Shown piece after piece: positions 15,498 to 23,894 of a stretch of 64,000 bases of DNA (position 1 is its first letter; every line of letters begins with the position of its first letter). The DNA is taken from NCBI GenBank assembly GCA_938091745.1, contig CALLJK010000018.1:1-64000 (forward strand). Direction: 5' to 3'. Position numbers and translations under genes: made by a program. A model generated the notes under the pieces. It had not been told where the DNA came from. It saw only the letters and a program-made list of their open reading frames with translations, and ran no database searches. Source of the stretch: Candidatus Bipolaricaulota bacterium (lineage in GTDB: Bacteria; Bipolaricaulota; Bipolaricaulia; RBG-16-55-9; DRXL01).

Positions 15498-16730
15498 ATG
15501 GCTCCTCGAACTCTGTGGAAGTGGTCGGTGCTCGGAGCGGTGCTTCTGCTTGTGGGCTGGGGCAGCCATGCCCAACAATCAGCGTGGCAGTCAGTCGTAA
15601 TCGCTGAAGCCGGCTTTGCCAGTGGCGATCTTGTCTATAATTCGGACTTGGCCGTCGCGCCCGATGGGACGGCCTATGTCGTCTGGGCCGATCTTGGCGG
15701 CGATATCATGCTCAGTGTTGTGCCCCCAGGAGAGGCCCTCCAACCTGGAGAGCCCATTAACGTCTCCGAAGGCGCTGGGGGAGATTGGCCGGTGGCGCCC
15801 GCCGTTGCCCTGGGCGGCGGCCGGCTCTGCATTGTCTGGGAAGGCTGGGACGGTCTTGGGGGAGATATCTTTATTCGCTGCTCCGACGATGGCGCCAAGA
15901 CATGGTTGAGCGCTCCCGTCAAAGTTGCCGAGACTGATACAGCTTCGGGCCAACACGAACTCCAACAGGAATGGGACGGCAACGTGGACGTCTTCGTAGA
16001 TGCGCAAAAGACCGTCTACGTCACGTGGCTTGAAGATTTCTCCAAGCTCGTCTGGAGCAAATCTTCTGACGGCCAGACGTTCTCAGAGTTTCAAGTCTTG
16101 CTCGAGACGTTCGATTATTTGCGTTGGCCCTATTGGGCTCAGGGGCCTAATGGCACGCTCTATCTCGCGTACACGCTCGCCCTCAGCAGCGATGAAGCCG
16201 ATGTCTATTTCTTCAAGAGCGTTAACGGCGGTGCTACGTGGGAGGGGCCGACTCAAGTCACACAAAACCCCGGCTTCTCCGACGCCCCCGAATGGGCTTT
16301 TCTGAACAATACGATCTATAACGTCAACGACGACACCGAGCAAGCTGCTCCTGATAGCGCTGACATTATGCTGACAGTTTCGTCTGACGGTGGCAAGACG
16401 TGGGGTAAGAGCGTCGTCATCGCCCAAGATGGGGCGTTCCCATCTATCGCAACTGATGGGAAGAACCTCTACGTGAGCTTCTCTAGTATCATTGGAGATG
16501 AGCTGACGGGCTTCGTCTGCTCGACTGACGGCGGCCAGACGTGGAAGCGCGATGATATCCCAGATTCTGGCCCGAACTTCGTGTTCTTAAACCTGCGTGG
16601 CCCGGGAATTGATGCTTCTGAGACGGCTATCGCCGTTGACGCCCAGGGGAATGTCTACGTCGCTTGGGCGCGGGGCAGCCGCGAGCTGAGACAATCGCAG
16701 ATCATGCTCGCCAAGCGCACGGGATGCTGA
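15498..16730 (+). CDS. Secreted BNR/Asp-box repeat (sialidase-like beta-propeller) protein
   Basis: 410 aa with an N-terminal signal peptide (cleavage likely after SHAQ, about residue 27). Four Asp-box motifs are visible: SDDGAKTW, SVNGGATW, SSDGGKTW and STDGGQTW, which mark a six-bladed beta-propeller of the sialidase/BNR type. The catalytic arginine triad of true sialidases cannot be confirmed, so an extracellular binding or glycan-related role is safer than an enzymatic claim. Single-gene unit with its own promoter and Shine-Dalgarno site. Confidence 0.8.
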   Translation: MAPRTLWKWSVLGAVLLLVGWGSHAQQSAWQSVVIAEAGFASGDLVYNSDLAVAPDGTAYVVWADLGGDIMLSVVPPGEALQPGEPINVSEGAGGDWPVAPAVALGGGRLCIVWEGWDGLGGDIFIRCSDDGAKTWLSAPVKVAETDTASGQHELQQEWDGNVDVFVDAQKTVYVTWLEDFSKLVWSKSSDGQTFSEFQVLLETFDYLRWPYWAQGPNGTLYLAYTLALSSDEADVYFFKSVNGGATWEGPTQVTQNPGFSDAPEWAFLNNTIYNVNDDTEQAAPDSADIMLTVSSDGGKTWGKSVVIAQDGAFPSIATDGKNLYVSFSSIIGDELTGFVCSTDGGQTWKRDDIPDSGPNFVFLNLRGPGIDASETAIAVDAQGNVYVAWARGSRELRQSQIMLAKRTGC

Positions 16731-16734
16731 AAGC

Positions 16735-16815
16735 TGACCTCTCCCCCAACCCCTCCCCTAAAGGGGGATGGGAGTTCCCCCTTCCCGTGTCGGGAAGGGG
16801 GCAAGGGGGTTAGGT
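16735..16815. repeat. Family A palindromic element, copy 2
   Basis: GACCTCTCCCCC ... GGGGGTTAGGTC with two internal hairpins (CCCTCCCCTAAAGGGGG and TTCCCGTGTCGGGAA). Its right end gives the final Thr codon and the TAA stop of prfA on the minus strand. Confidence 0.85.
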
Positions 16816-17883
16816 CTTCTCCAGCTCTGCCAACTGCTGCTCACGGTAGGCTTTGTCAAGCGCTGTGAGTAACTCGTCGAGCTCGCCCTCGAGAATGCGA
16901 TCGAGCTGATAGAGCGTCAGATCAATACGGTGATCAGTGACGCGATTTTGCGGGAAGTTATACGTGCGGATCTTCTCGCTGCGCGCGGCCGTGCCAATCT
17001 GAATACGCCGTTGCTGCGTGATCTCCCGTTTTTGCTCCGATTCGTATTTTTCTTGGAGCCGGGCGCGCAGGAGCTTCATCGCTTTCTCTTTGTTCTTGTG
17101 TTGGCTCCGTTCTTCTTGGCACGTCACAACGATCCCCGTGGGCTTGTGGATCAAGCGCACAGCTGTAGCGACTTTATTCACATTCTGCCCGCCGGGGCCG
17201 CCAGAGCGAAACGCTTCAAATTCTATGTCTTCGTCGCGAATTTGAATCTGCACGTCCTGGATCTCTGGAAGCACGGCGACGGTCGCTGTGCTCGTGTGAA
17301 TCCGTCCTGATGCTTCGGTCTCTGGGACGCGCTGGACGCGATGGACCCCGCTTTCGAATTTAAATTTCCCGAACGCTCCCGGCCCACTGACTTCAAAGAC
17401 GATCTGCTTGAACCCGCCAAGGTCTGTCGGGTGTGAGTCGAGCACCTCGATGCGCAAATTATGCGCATCTGCGAACTTTTTGTACATTCGAAACAAGTCG
17501 GCAGCAAAGAGCGCAGACTCTTCCCCGCCAGCCCCAGCACGAATCTCTATAATTGCATTGCCCGCATCGCGTGGGTCTTCGGGGACGAGCAGGAGCCGCG
17601 CTTCGTCTAAGAGTTTAGCGCGCTCGGCCTCAGCACGCTCGAGTTCTTCTTTCGCGAGAGCACGCAGGTCCCCATCGCTCTCTAAGAGTTCGCGCGCTTC
17701 GGCTATAGATCTCTCTAAACGCTGCAAGCGCTCGTATAGCTCGATGGGACGCTTCAGCTGCGTATACTCTTGCGAGAGCTTTATATACTGAGCACTATTA
17801 ATAATCTCCGGCTGGCTGAGCTGATGCTCAATCTCATCATATCTCTTGCGCAGCTCTGCTAAGCGATCTAAAAGCTTCTCCAT
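16810..17883 (-). CDS. prfA: Peptide chain release factor 1
   Basis: 357 aa. Contains the GGQ motif in [19 protein letters not shown] (peptidyl-tRNA hydrolysis) and a PxT-type region ([17 protein letters not shown]), so RF1 for UAA/UAG. The stop codon comes from a palindromic repeat; the last residues are LEKT. Divergent from nadB. On the minus strand a TATAAA box lies 17 nt before the ATG, so the leader is short. Confidence 0.95.
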   Translation of the reverse strand: MEKLLDRLAELRKRYDEIEHQLSQPEIINSAQYIKLSQEYTQLKRPIELYERLQRLERSIAEARELLESDGDLRALAKEELERAEAERAKLLDEARLLLVPEDPRDAGNAIIEIRAGAGGEESALFAADLFRMYKKFADAHNLRIEVLDSHPTDLGGFKQIVFEVSGPGAFGKFKFESGVHRVQRVPETEASGRIHTSTATVAVLPEIQDVQIQIRDEDIEFEAFRSGGPGGQNVNKVATAVRLIHKPTGIVVTCQEERSQHKNKEKAMKLLRARLQEKYESEQKREITQQRRIQIGTAARSEKIRTYNFPQNRVTDHRIDLTLYQLDRILEGELDELLTALDKAYREQQLAELEKT

Positions 17884-17921
17884 GGCTCTTTACTACTTTA
17901 TTTATAGCAAAACGCGAGCCC

Positions 17922-17951
17922 TTGCGCCAATACAGCATATATCTGTATAAT
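17922..17951 (+). promoter_or_regulatory. Leaderless promoter of the nad operon
   Basis: TTGCGC (17922-17927), 18 bp, perfect TATAAT (17946-17951), then 5 nt to the ATG of nadB. Confidence 0.65.
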
Positions 17952-17956
17952 AAAGC

Positions 17957-19528
17957 ATGGCACGTGTGAGCGCTATAGAAAGCGATTTTCTCGTCATTGG
18001 GGCGGGGCTTGCCGGACTCTACGCGGCGCTACGGGCAGTCCAGTACGGGCATGTCTGCTTGCTTACGAAAACGAGCATTTCTGAGACGAACTCGGCGTGG
18101 GCCCAAGGGGGCATCGCCGCGGCTGTTGACGAGAGCGACTCTCCGCAACTTCATCGCGAGGACACACTGAAAGCAGGGCGGGGGCTGTGCGATGAGCGCG
18201 CCGTAGACGTCTTGGTGCGCGAGGGACCACAGTGTATCAAAGAATTAGATAACTTAGGGGTTGCGTTTGACCGGACGCCCTCGGGCTATGAGCTGGGGCG
18301 TGAGGGCGGCCACAGCCGCCGCCGCATCGTTCACGCCGGAGGGAGTTCTACAGGCCAACGTGTCGTCGCGCGGCTCTCCGAGCTCGTCCTGCAGAATCCC
18401 AATATTAAGCTTATAGAGCACACGCCGGTGATCGAGCTGCTGACGGCTGACGGGGTGTGCGTCGGCGCGGCAGTCGCGCCCGATAGAGTCGTGCTCGCTC
18501 GCGCGACGCTCTTAGCTACAGGGGGAGCCGCAGCGCTCTACCAGCGCACGACGAACCCTCCTGGGGCCACCGGCGAAGGAATCGCGCTAGCCTATCGCGC
18601 CGGAGCGGAGCTTGCCGATCTAGAGTTCATTCAGTTTCACCCCACGGCGCTGGCCGTTCCTACAGCACGGAGTTTTCTCATTAGTGAAGCCGTGCGAGGA
18701 GAGGGCGCGTATCTGTTAAACCCTGACGGGGAGCGCTTTATGCTCAAGTACGATGAGCGTGGGGAGCTAGCCCCGCGCGATGTCGTCGCCCGCGCGATCT
18801 TCGAAGAGCTAAGAAAATTCAAGACCGATCACGTCTTTCTCAGTCTGAGACATCTCAAACCTGATCTGGTGCGTTCGCGCTTCATCAATATTTATGAGAC
18901 GTGTCTTGACTATGGGCTCGATCTGACGCGCGATCTCATCCCCGTCGCGCCGGCGGCGCACTACACTATCGGGGGCGTGCGCACGAATCTCTGGGCCGAG
19001 ACGACCGTGAAGAATCTCTTTGCTATTGGAGAGGTCTCGTGCACTGGGGTTCACGGCGCCAATCGCTTGGCGAGCAACTCGCTCTTAGAGTGTCTGGTCT
19101 TTGCACGACGGGCGGTCGAAGCCGCTGTGCGACGAGCTAATCTCTCCCCTAGTCCCTCTTCTAAAGCGAGAGAGGAACTCTCCTTCCCTTTAGGGAAGGG
19201 GCCGGGGGTTAGGTTTGATATGCAGCACGGTCTAGATCGGATCAAGCGCGTGATGACGGAGCACGTTGGTCTGGTGCGAGATCGCGCGGGCTTAGAGCAC
19301 GCTATCGCTGAGCTGAGTGGTCTTGAAGCACACAGTTCAGGGCTCTTGAGAGATCAAGCGCTGGTCGCGCGGCTGATCGCCCAGAGTGCTCTCTTCCGCA
19401 CCGAGACGCGCGGGGTTCACACCCGTTCAGATTTCCCCAATGAGGACCCCAACTGGCAAGCGCACATTATCGTGCACAAAGATTGCCCAATACGCTTGGA
19501 GAAGTCTTTACAGTCGGAGTCGCCATGA
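17957..19528 (+). CDS. nadB: L-aspartate oxidase, carrying an in-frame palindromic insert
   Basis: 523 aa FAD enzyme oxidising L-aspartate to iminoaspartate, first step of de novo NAD synthesis. The FAD-binding VIGAGLAGLYAALRA motif is at about 12-26. TNSAWAQGGIAAA, the active-site region EFIQFHPTAL and GEVSCTGVHGANRLASNSLLE are all present. Residues about 394-419 (NLSPSPSSKAREELSFPLGK...) are encoded by a family A repeat inserted in frame between the flavoprotein core and the C-terminal helical domain. It overlaps nadC by 4 nt. Confidence 0.95.
   Translation: MARVSAIESDFLVIGAGLAGLYAALRAVQYGHVCLLTKTSISETNSAWAQGGIAAAVDESDSPQLHREDTLKAGRGLCDERAVDVLVREGPQCIKELDNLGVAFDRTPSGYELGREGGHSRRRIVHAGGSSTGQRVVARLSELVLQNPNIKLIEHTPVIELLTADGVCVGAAVAPDRVVLARATLLATGGAAALYQRTTNPPGATGEGIALAYRAGAELADLEFIQFHPTALAVPTARSFLISEAVRGEGAYLLNPDGERFMLKYDERGELAPRDVVARAIFEELRKFKTDHVFLSLRHLKPDLVRSRFINIYETCLDYGLDLTRDLIPVAPAAHYTIGGVRTNLWAETTVKNLFAIGEVSCTGVHGANRLASNSLLECLVFARRAVEAAVRRANLSPSPSSKAREELSFPLGKGPGVRFDMQHGLDRIKRVMTEHVGLVRDRAGLEHAIAELSGLEAHSSGLLRDQALVARLIAQSALFRTETRGVHTRSDFPNEDPNWQAHIIVHKDCPIRLEKSLQSESP
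19140..19214. repeat. Family A palindromic element, copy 3, inside nadB
   Basis: CTCTCCCC ... GGGGGTTAGGT with hairpin TTCCCTTTAGGGAA. Read in frame without a stop. It encodes a Pro/Ser/Gly-rich low-complexity peptide. Confidence 0.85.
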
Positions 19529-20433
19529 ACGAATTGAATACTCTTATCGTCCGCGAGATCATTGAGAGAGCGCTGCGAGAGGACATCGGCTCTGGAGACG
19601 TGACAACAGAAGCGATCTGTGAATCAAATCAGATGGGCAGAGCTGTCATTCGCACAAAAGAGCCATGTATTGTTGCGGGCGTTCCAGTCGCTCAGATGGT
19701 CTTTGCGGTTCTTGATGCTCAGATACGATTTATGTCGCGGGTGCGCGACGGCGATCGCCTCTCTGCTAGCCAGACCGTCGCTGAGATCGAAGGGCAGCTA
19801 CGAGCTATCCTAATGGGCGAGCGCACCGCGCTCAATCTCTTGCAGAGACTCAGCGGGATCGCGACGCTGACCGCGCGCTACGTCGAAGCTGTGAGAGACT
19901 TTTCTGTAAAAATTCTAGACACGCGCAAGACCGCGCCAGGATTGAGAATCTTAGACAAATACGCTGTCCGAGTCGGCGGCGGGCAGAATCACAGAATCGG
20001 CCTGTACGACGGCGTGCTGATTAAAACCAATCACATTCGCGCTGCTGGCAGTATCACGAAAGCTGTCGAGCGCGTGCGACGCTCTGCCCCTACGACGCTC
20101 AAGATCGAGGTCGAGGTGAAGAATCTCGCAGAGTTCCAAGAAGCGCTCGAAGCTGGGGCAGATATCATTATGCTGGACAATATGTCGCTGGAAGAGATGC
20201 GCCAAGCCGTCAGGATCGCTAAAGGCCTCTCTCCTGAAGGAGGAGAGGAGACTTCCCCCTTCCCTTTAGGGAAGGGGGCCAGGGGGTTAGGTCCCTTGCT
20301 GGAAGCCTCCGGCGGTGTCACTCTAGAGAACGTGCGCGCGATCGCGGCAACGGGGGTAGATTTTATATCCGTCGGTGCGCTCACGCACTCGGTCAAAGCT
20401 ATTGATATGCATCTGGAGGTGCTTGCGCCATGA
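19525..20433 (+). CDS. nadC: Nicotinate-nucleotide pyrophosphorylase (carboxylating), with in-frame insert
   Basis: 302 aa quinolinate phosphoribosyltransferase. The start at 19525 (MNELNTL) uses an ATGA overlap with nadB. Conserved ILDTRKTAPGLRILDKYAV, GGGQNHRIGLYDGVLIKTNH, KIEVEVKN, and the closing SGGVTLENVRAIAATGVDFISVGALTHS are clear. A family A repeat adds about 24 residues (SPEGGEETSPFPLGKGARG) just before SGGVTLEN, in a surface loop ahead of the last barrel strands. It overlaps nadA by 4 nt. Confidence 0.95.
   Translation: MNELNTLIVREIIERALREDIGSGDVTTEAICESNQMGRAVIRTKEPCIVAGVPVAQMVFAVLDAQIRFMSRVRDGDRLSASQTVAEIEGQLRAILMGERTALNLLQRLSGIATLTARYVEAVRDFSVKILDTRKTAPGLRILDKYAVRVGGGQNHRIGLYDGVLIKTNHIRAAGSITKAVERVRRSAPTTLKIEVEVKNLAEFQEALEAGADIIMLDNMSLEEMRQAVRIAKGLSPEGGEETSPFPLGKGARGLGPLLEASGGVTLENVRAIAATGVDFISVGALTHSVKAIDMHLEVLAP
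20224..20293. repeat. Family A palindromic element, copy 4, inside nadC
   Basis: GGCCTCTCTCC at the left end, hairpin TTCCCTTTAGGGAA, and GGGGGTTAGGTC at the right end. Read through in frame. Confidence 0.85.
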
Positions 20434-21380
20434 CCGTCGTCGAACAATTAGAGATCGCGCAAGAGATCAAGAAGCTCAAAGCCGAGAAGAACGCCGTGAT
20501 CTTAGCCCATAACTATCAGATACCCGAGGTGCAAGATATCGCTGATTTTATCGGGGATTCGCTGGGGCTGTCGCAGGCTGCGGCCAAGACCGACGCTGAT
20601 ATTATCGTCTTCTGTGGCGTACACTTTATGGCCGAGACGGCTTCGATTATCTGTCCGGAGAAGCGCGTCTTGCTGCCTGATCTTGAAGCGGGCTGCTCGC
20701 TCGCCGCGACGATCAACGCTGAGCAGCTCCGTGCTTGGAAGGCCGAGCATCCCAACGCGGTCGTCGTCTCGTATGTGAACACGACCGCAGAAGTGAAAGC
20801 CGAATCAGATTATTGCTGCACGTCCACGAACGCCCTCAAAGTCGTGCAAGCGATTCCCCCTGATAAAGAGATTCTTTTCTTACCCGATATGTTTCTGGGC
20901 GCGTATATTCAGAAAGTAACGGGACGGAAGATGCACATCTGGCCGGGAGAGTGCCACGTGCACGCGGGGATTCGCCCCCGCGACATTGACGCAATGCGTA
21001 TTGCTCATCCCAACGCTGAGTTGCTCGTCCACCCAGAGTGCGGCTGTTCGTCGTCGTGCATGTACTACCAAGCGACGGGGGATTTGAAGGGTGAAGTACA
21101 TATTCTCTCGACTGAGGGCATGATCAAGCACGCGCGCCAGAGCCTCGCGAATGAGTTCATCATTGCGACAGAGATCGGGATCCTGCATCGACTCAAGAAA
21201 GAGACCTCGGGCAAGAGATTCTATCCCGCCAACGAGCGCGCGATCTGTGAATATATGAAGAAGATCACTTTAGAGAAAGTTTTACGCTCGCTGCGCGAAG
21301 AGATCCACGAGATTCGCGTGCCGGAGCCGACGGCAAGCAAAGCGCGCAGAGCGATTGAGCGGATGCTCGCGATTGTGTGA
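20430..21380 (+). CDS. nadA: Quinolinate synthase
   Basis: 316 aa [4Fe-4S] enzyme condensing iminoaspartate with dihydroxyacetone phosphate. AVILAHNYQIPEVQDIADF at about 21-39 is the classic opening. Cluster cysteines lie in IVFCGVHFMAETA, in the Cys-rich mid region and in HPECGCSSSC. Last gene of the nadBCA operon, each junction being an ATGA overlap. No repeat insert in this gene. Confidence 0.95.
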   Translation: MTVVEQLEIAQEIKKLKAEKNAVILAHNYQIPEVQDIADFIGDSLGLSQAAAKTDADIIVFCGVHFMAETASIICPEKRVLLPDLEAGCSLAATINAEQLRAWKAEHPNAVVVSYVNTTAEVKAESDYCCTSTNALKVVQAIPPDKEILFLPDMFLGAYIQKVTGRKMHIWPGECHVHAGIRPRDIDAMRIAHPNAELLVHPECGCSSSCMYYQATGDLKGEVHILSTEGMIKHARQSLANEFIIATEIGILHRLKKETSGKRFYPANERAICEYMKKITLEKVLRSLREEIHEIRVPEPTASKARRAIERMLAIV

Positions 21381-21387
21381 AACTGCT

Positions 21388-21732
21388 CTACTTAGACGTT
21401 GGCAGCTTAGGAGGTTGGATCTCGCTCCTGCGCTTGATGATATAACCCAAAGCACCAAGATAGCTAAGAACCAAGACGATCCGCATCCATAAATGCAATG
21501 GATTGGGGCAGTCATCACAGAATGGCAGAGTGTTCATTAAGCCATAGATAACAAAAACAGCGAATGCCGTAATCCCTACGATCCATGAGAAGAACCTTGC
21601 CGCCCTTGGGAACGTTGCCCTTTGTAGATTTGTTATGATCACAGCCCAATCCCACATAATCAAGCATCCGATTACAAACTGACCCCATATCGTGAATTCT
21701 TCAGCAATCATTTTTCTTGTGGCTTCGTCCAT
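21388..21732 (-). CDS. Small membrane protein of unknown function
   Basis: 114 aa from the ATG at 21732 (MDEATRKMIAEEF). Three hydrophobic stretches (about 13-33, 45-65 and 80-100), with a CDDC motif in the loop between the second and third (LPFCDDCPNPLHLW). Charged C terminus ending RRSEIQPPKLPTSK. Not recognised. Its promoter is divergent from that of mnmA and the gene converges on nadA with 7 nt between stops. Confidence 0.6.
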   Translation of the reverse strand: MDEATRKMIAEEFTIWGQFVIGCLIMWDWAVIITNLQRATFPRAARFFSWIVGITAFAVFVIYGLMNTLPFCDDCPNPLHLWMRIVLVLSYLGALGYIIKRRSEIQPPKLPTSK

Positions 21733-21748
21733 AACGATCACTATTGTA

Positions 21749-21777
21749 CTTATAGCACTTCGCGCTCTCATTGTCAA
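21749..21777 (-). promoter_or_regulatory. Promoter of the small membrane protein gene
   Basis: TTGACA (21777-21772), 17 bp, TATAAG (21754-21749), 16 nt before the ATG. Confidence 0.65.
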
Positions 21778-21783
21778 GATGCG

Positions 21784-21812
21784 TTGAGAAGGCTCTAGTT
21801 TTGCTCTACAAT
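21784..21812 (+). promoter_or_regulatory. Leaderless promoter of mnmA
   Basis: TTGAGA (21784-21789), 17 bp, TACAAT (21807-21812), then 9 nt to the ATG at 21822. Close beside a divergent promoter. Confidence 0.65.
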
Positions 21813-21821
21813 GAGCTTGCT

Positions 21822-23000
21822 ATGAGGCGCGTCTTAGTGGGCATGAGCGGTGGCGTGGACAGCTCTGTCGCAGCACTATTGCTGAAAGAACAGGGCTATG
21901 AGGTCATTGGCGTCACGCTCAACCTATGGTCGTACGAAGACCGCCAGGAGCCGTATAACGAATGCTGCTCGCTGGAAGTGCGCACCGTCGCACGACAGTT
22001 GGGCATCGAGCATCACTTTGTTGACGCGGGCAAAGAGTTCAAAGAGCGCGTCGTTGATATCTTTCTCGCCGAGCACGCTCAGGGACGCACCCCGAGCCCC
22101 TGCGGACGCTGCAATCGTTTGGTGCGCTTTCCCATTCTCTTAGAGCTTGCAGATCGCTTCGGCTGCGAGTATTTAGCGACAGGGCACCACGCCCGCATCG
22201 CCGTCGAAGACGGCATTTACTATCTCTTGACGAGCAGAGATCCCGTGAAAGATCAGTCGTACTTTCTCTACGGGCTGACGCAAAGCCAGCTCAAGAGAAT
22301 TCTCTTCCCCGTGGGCGATCTCGTGAAGAGCGAGGTCTGGCAGATCGCCAAAGCGCATAATTTAGTCGCGGCGCGCAAGCCTGAAAGTATGGATCTATGC
22401 TTCATCCCTCGGGGGGACTATCGCGCATATTTAAGAGCGAAACTCGACGGCGCTCTGATGCAACCCGGCGATATTGTTGATACTTCTGGACGCGTCGTGG
22501 GGCGTCACGAAGGGCTGGCTTTCTATACTATTGGGCAGCGTCATGGGCTGGGAATCGCGCTGGGGCAGCGCGTCTACGTCGTAGGCTTCGATTACGAAAA
22601 AAACAGACTCATTGTGGGCGATGAGCGCGCGTTACTCTCTGAAGGGTTGATCGCGACGGATGTGAATTTCGTTTATTCTCCAGACCTAACCCCTCGATCC
22701 CCTTCCCTAGAGGGAAGGAGAAGCTCCCCTCCCTCTTTAGGGGAGGGGCTGGGGGAGAGGTCCATCACCGTCAAGATTCGCTACCGCAGCCCGCGCGTGC
22801 CCGCAACGCTAGAGCTGATAGATGACAGGCGCGTGCGCATACGCTTTGCGCAGCCGCAGCGTGCTGTTACTCCAGGACAGATCGCGGTCTTCTACGAAGG
22901 CGAGCGCGTCCTCGGCGGCGGGGTCATCGAGCGTGCCCTACGGCAGGCAGACGTCGCCGGGTCTATTGCTGAAGATTCTGTTTTGGTCGAGCACCGCTGA
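21822..23000 (+). CDS. mnmA: tRNA 2-thiouridylase MnmA, with in-frame palindromic insert
   Basis: 392 aa ATP-pyrophosphatase that thiolates U34 of Lys/Glu/Gln tRNAs. The PP-loop SGGVDSSVAALLL is at about 9-21. Catalytic cysteines lie in RTPSPCGRCNR and ESMDLCFIP, and KDQSYFLYGL and GQRHGLGIA are conserved. The start at 21822 is fixed by homology and by the -10 box 9 nt upstream. Residues about 287-313 (DLTPRSPSLEGRRSSPPSLG...) come from a family A repeat inserted in the C-terminal beta-barrel region. The last 63 nt overlap the convergent beta-helix gene. Confidence 0.95.
   Translation: MRRVLVGMSGGVDSSVAALLLKEQGYEVIGVTLNLWSYEDRQEPYNECCSLEVRTVARQLGIEHHFVDAGKEFKERVVDIFLAEHAQGRTPSPCGRCNRLVRFPILLELADRFGCEYLATGHHARIAVEDGIYYLLTSRDPVKDQSYFLYGLTQSQLKRILFPVGDLVKSEVWQIAKAHNLVAARKPESMDLCFIPRGDYRAYLRAKLDGALMQPGDIVDTSGRVVGRHEGLAFYTIGQRHGLGIALGQRVYVVGFDYEKNRLIVGDERALLSEGLIATDVNFVYSPDLTPRSPSLEGRRSSPPSLGEGLGERSITVKIRYRSPRVPATLELIDDRRVRIRFAQPQRAVTPGQIAVFYEGERVLGGGVIERALRQADVAGSIAEDSVLVEHR
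22683..22762. repeat. Family A palindromic element, copy 5, inside mnmA
   Basis: A full copy: GACCTAACCCC at the left, hairpins CCTTCCCTAGAGGGAAGG and CCCTCTTTAGGGGAGGG, and GGGGGAGAGGTC at the right. In frame within the coding sequence. Confidence 0.9.
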
Positions 23001-23837
23001 GCCGCGAAAATTATCTGAAAAATACCCGCACTTGCGCAGCTGAGCAGTTACTCCCCAGAGCCCGTTCTGGGTTATTTCGTTGGCGATAAGCTCTGTGTGA
23101 GACGCACCCACGAGCAAGACCCCAGAGCCTCGGTTTTGAGCGATCTCGCTGTCAGAGAGCGTGACAGTGCCAACGCTCTCGACGCCGGAGCGCCCGCTGG
23201 CTTTAATGAGAATTCTCTGCACAGAAGCTGTGCCCCAGATTTCAAGGCCGTTCTCGCGGCTGCGCTCGATTGCACTGTCGTGCAGCTCGACAGACGCATC
23301 GGGCGAGACGTAGACCCCCCAGCCGTTCTCGATGATCTCCGAATTGTGTACGGAGATATATGCTGAGTCGAGCACGTAGACGCCGACCCAGGGATTGCGC
23401 GCGATGCGAAGAGAGTGAGCAGTGACGCGAGCTGCCCCGCGCACTTGTAGCCCCGACGGGCAGAGCAGTTCGGGATAGAAGAGCGCGCACTCTTTGCCGT
23501 GCTGGGGATTGTCCGACGCTTTGAGCGCGTCCGCGAGCGTCAAGTTCTTGAGCGTCACGGTGATAGGCTGCTCACTCTGCACCAAGACGACGGGGAATCC
23601 CAGCTTCGCTCCCCGGAGTACTGTCTGGTCCACCCCTGCGCCCACGAGCGTGAGACTTTTCGTGATGACGAGATTCTCCGCGCAGACGCCAGGAGCAAGG
23701 GTGATCGTATCGCCGTAGCGTGTAGCGTTAATAGCTGCTTGGAGCGAGCTTGTCTTGCAGTCTATCGGCTGCTCCCTGTGGGGAATATATGCCCATACGA
23801 GGAGACTCAGCAATCCGAAGATCCCTAACGCTCTCAT
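22938..23837 (-). CDS. Secreted right-handed beta-helix repeat protein
   Basis: 299 aa from the ATG at 23837 (MRALGIFGLLSLLVWAY, a signal peptide). SLQAAINATRYGDTITLAPGVCAENLVI followed by SLTLVGAGVDQTVLRG is the start of the NosD/PL-6-like periplasmic copper-binding or CASH-type beta-helix. Repeats of the type ISVHNSEIIENGWGVYV, VELHDSAIERSRENGLEIWG and VTLSDSEIAQNRGSGVLLVG follow, about 24 residues each. Likely extracellular, ligand unknown. Its 3' end overlaps mnmA by 63 nt on the opposite strand. Confidence 0.8.
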   Translation of the reverse strand: MRALGIFGLLSLLVWAYIPHREQPIDCKTSSLQAAINATRYGDTITLAPGVCAENLVITKSLTLVGAGVDQTVLRGAKLGFPVVLVQSEQPITVTLKNLTLADALKASDNPQHGKECALFYPELLCPSGLQVRGAARVTAHSLRIARNPWVGVYVLDSAYISVHNSEIIENGWGVYVSPDASVELHDSAIERSRENGLEIWGTASVQRILIKASGRSGVESVGTVTLSDSEIAQNRGSGVLLVGASHTELIANEITQNGLWGVTAQLRKCGYFSDNFRGSAVLDQNRIFSNRPGDVCLP

Positions 23838-23843
23838 GGCGTC

Positions 23844-23849
23844 ATTATA
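23844..23849 (-). promoter_or_regulatory. -10 box of the beta-helix gene (leaderless)
   Basis: Perfect TATAAT on the minus strand, 6 nt before the ATG at 23837. No convincing -35 box. Confidence 0.5.
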
Positions 23850-23855
23850 CCCGAT

Positions 23856-23884
23856 TTGCCTTAAGAGAGAAGATCGTTTATGAT
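23856..23884 (+). promoter_or_regulatory. Promoter of the gene at 23895
   Basis: TTGCCT (23856-23861), 17 bp, TATGAT (23879-23884), 10 nt before the ATG at 23895. Divergent from the beta-helix gene. Confidence 0.5.
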
Positions 23885-23894
23885 AGCGCCGGGG

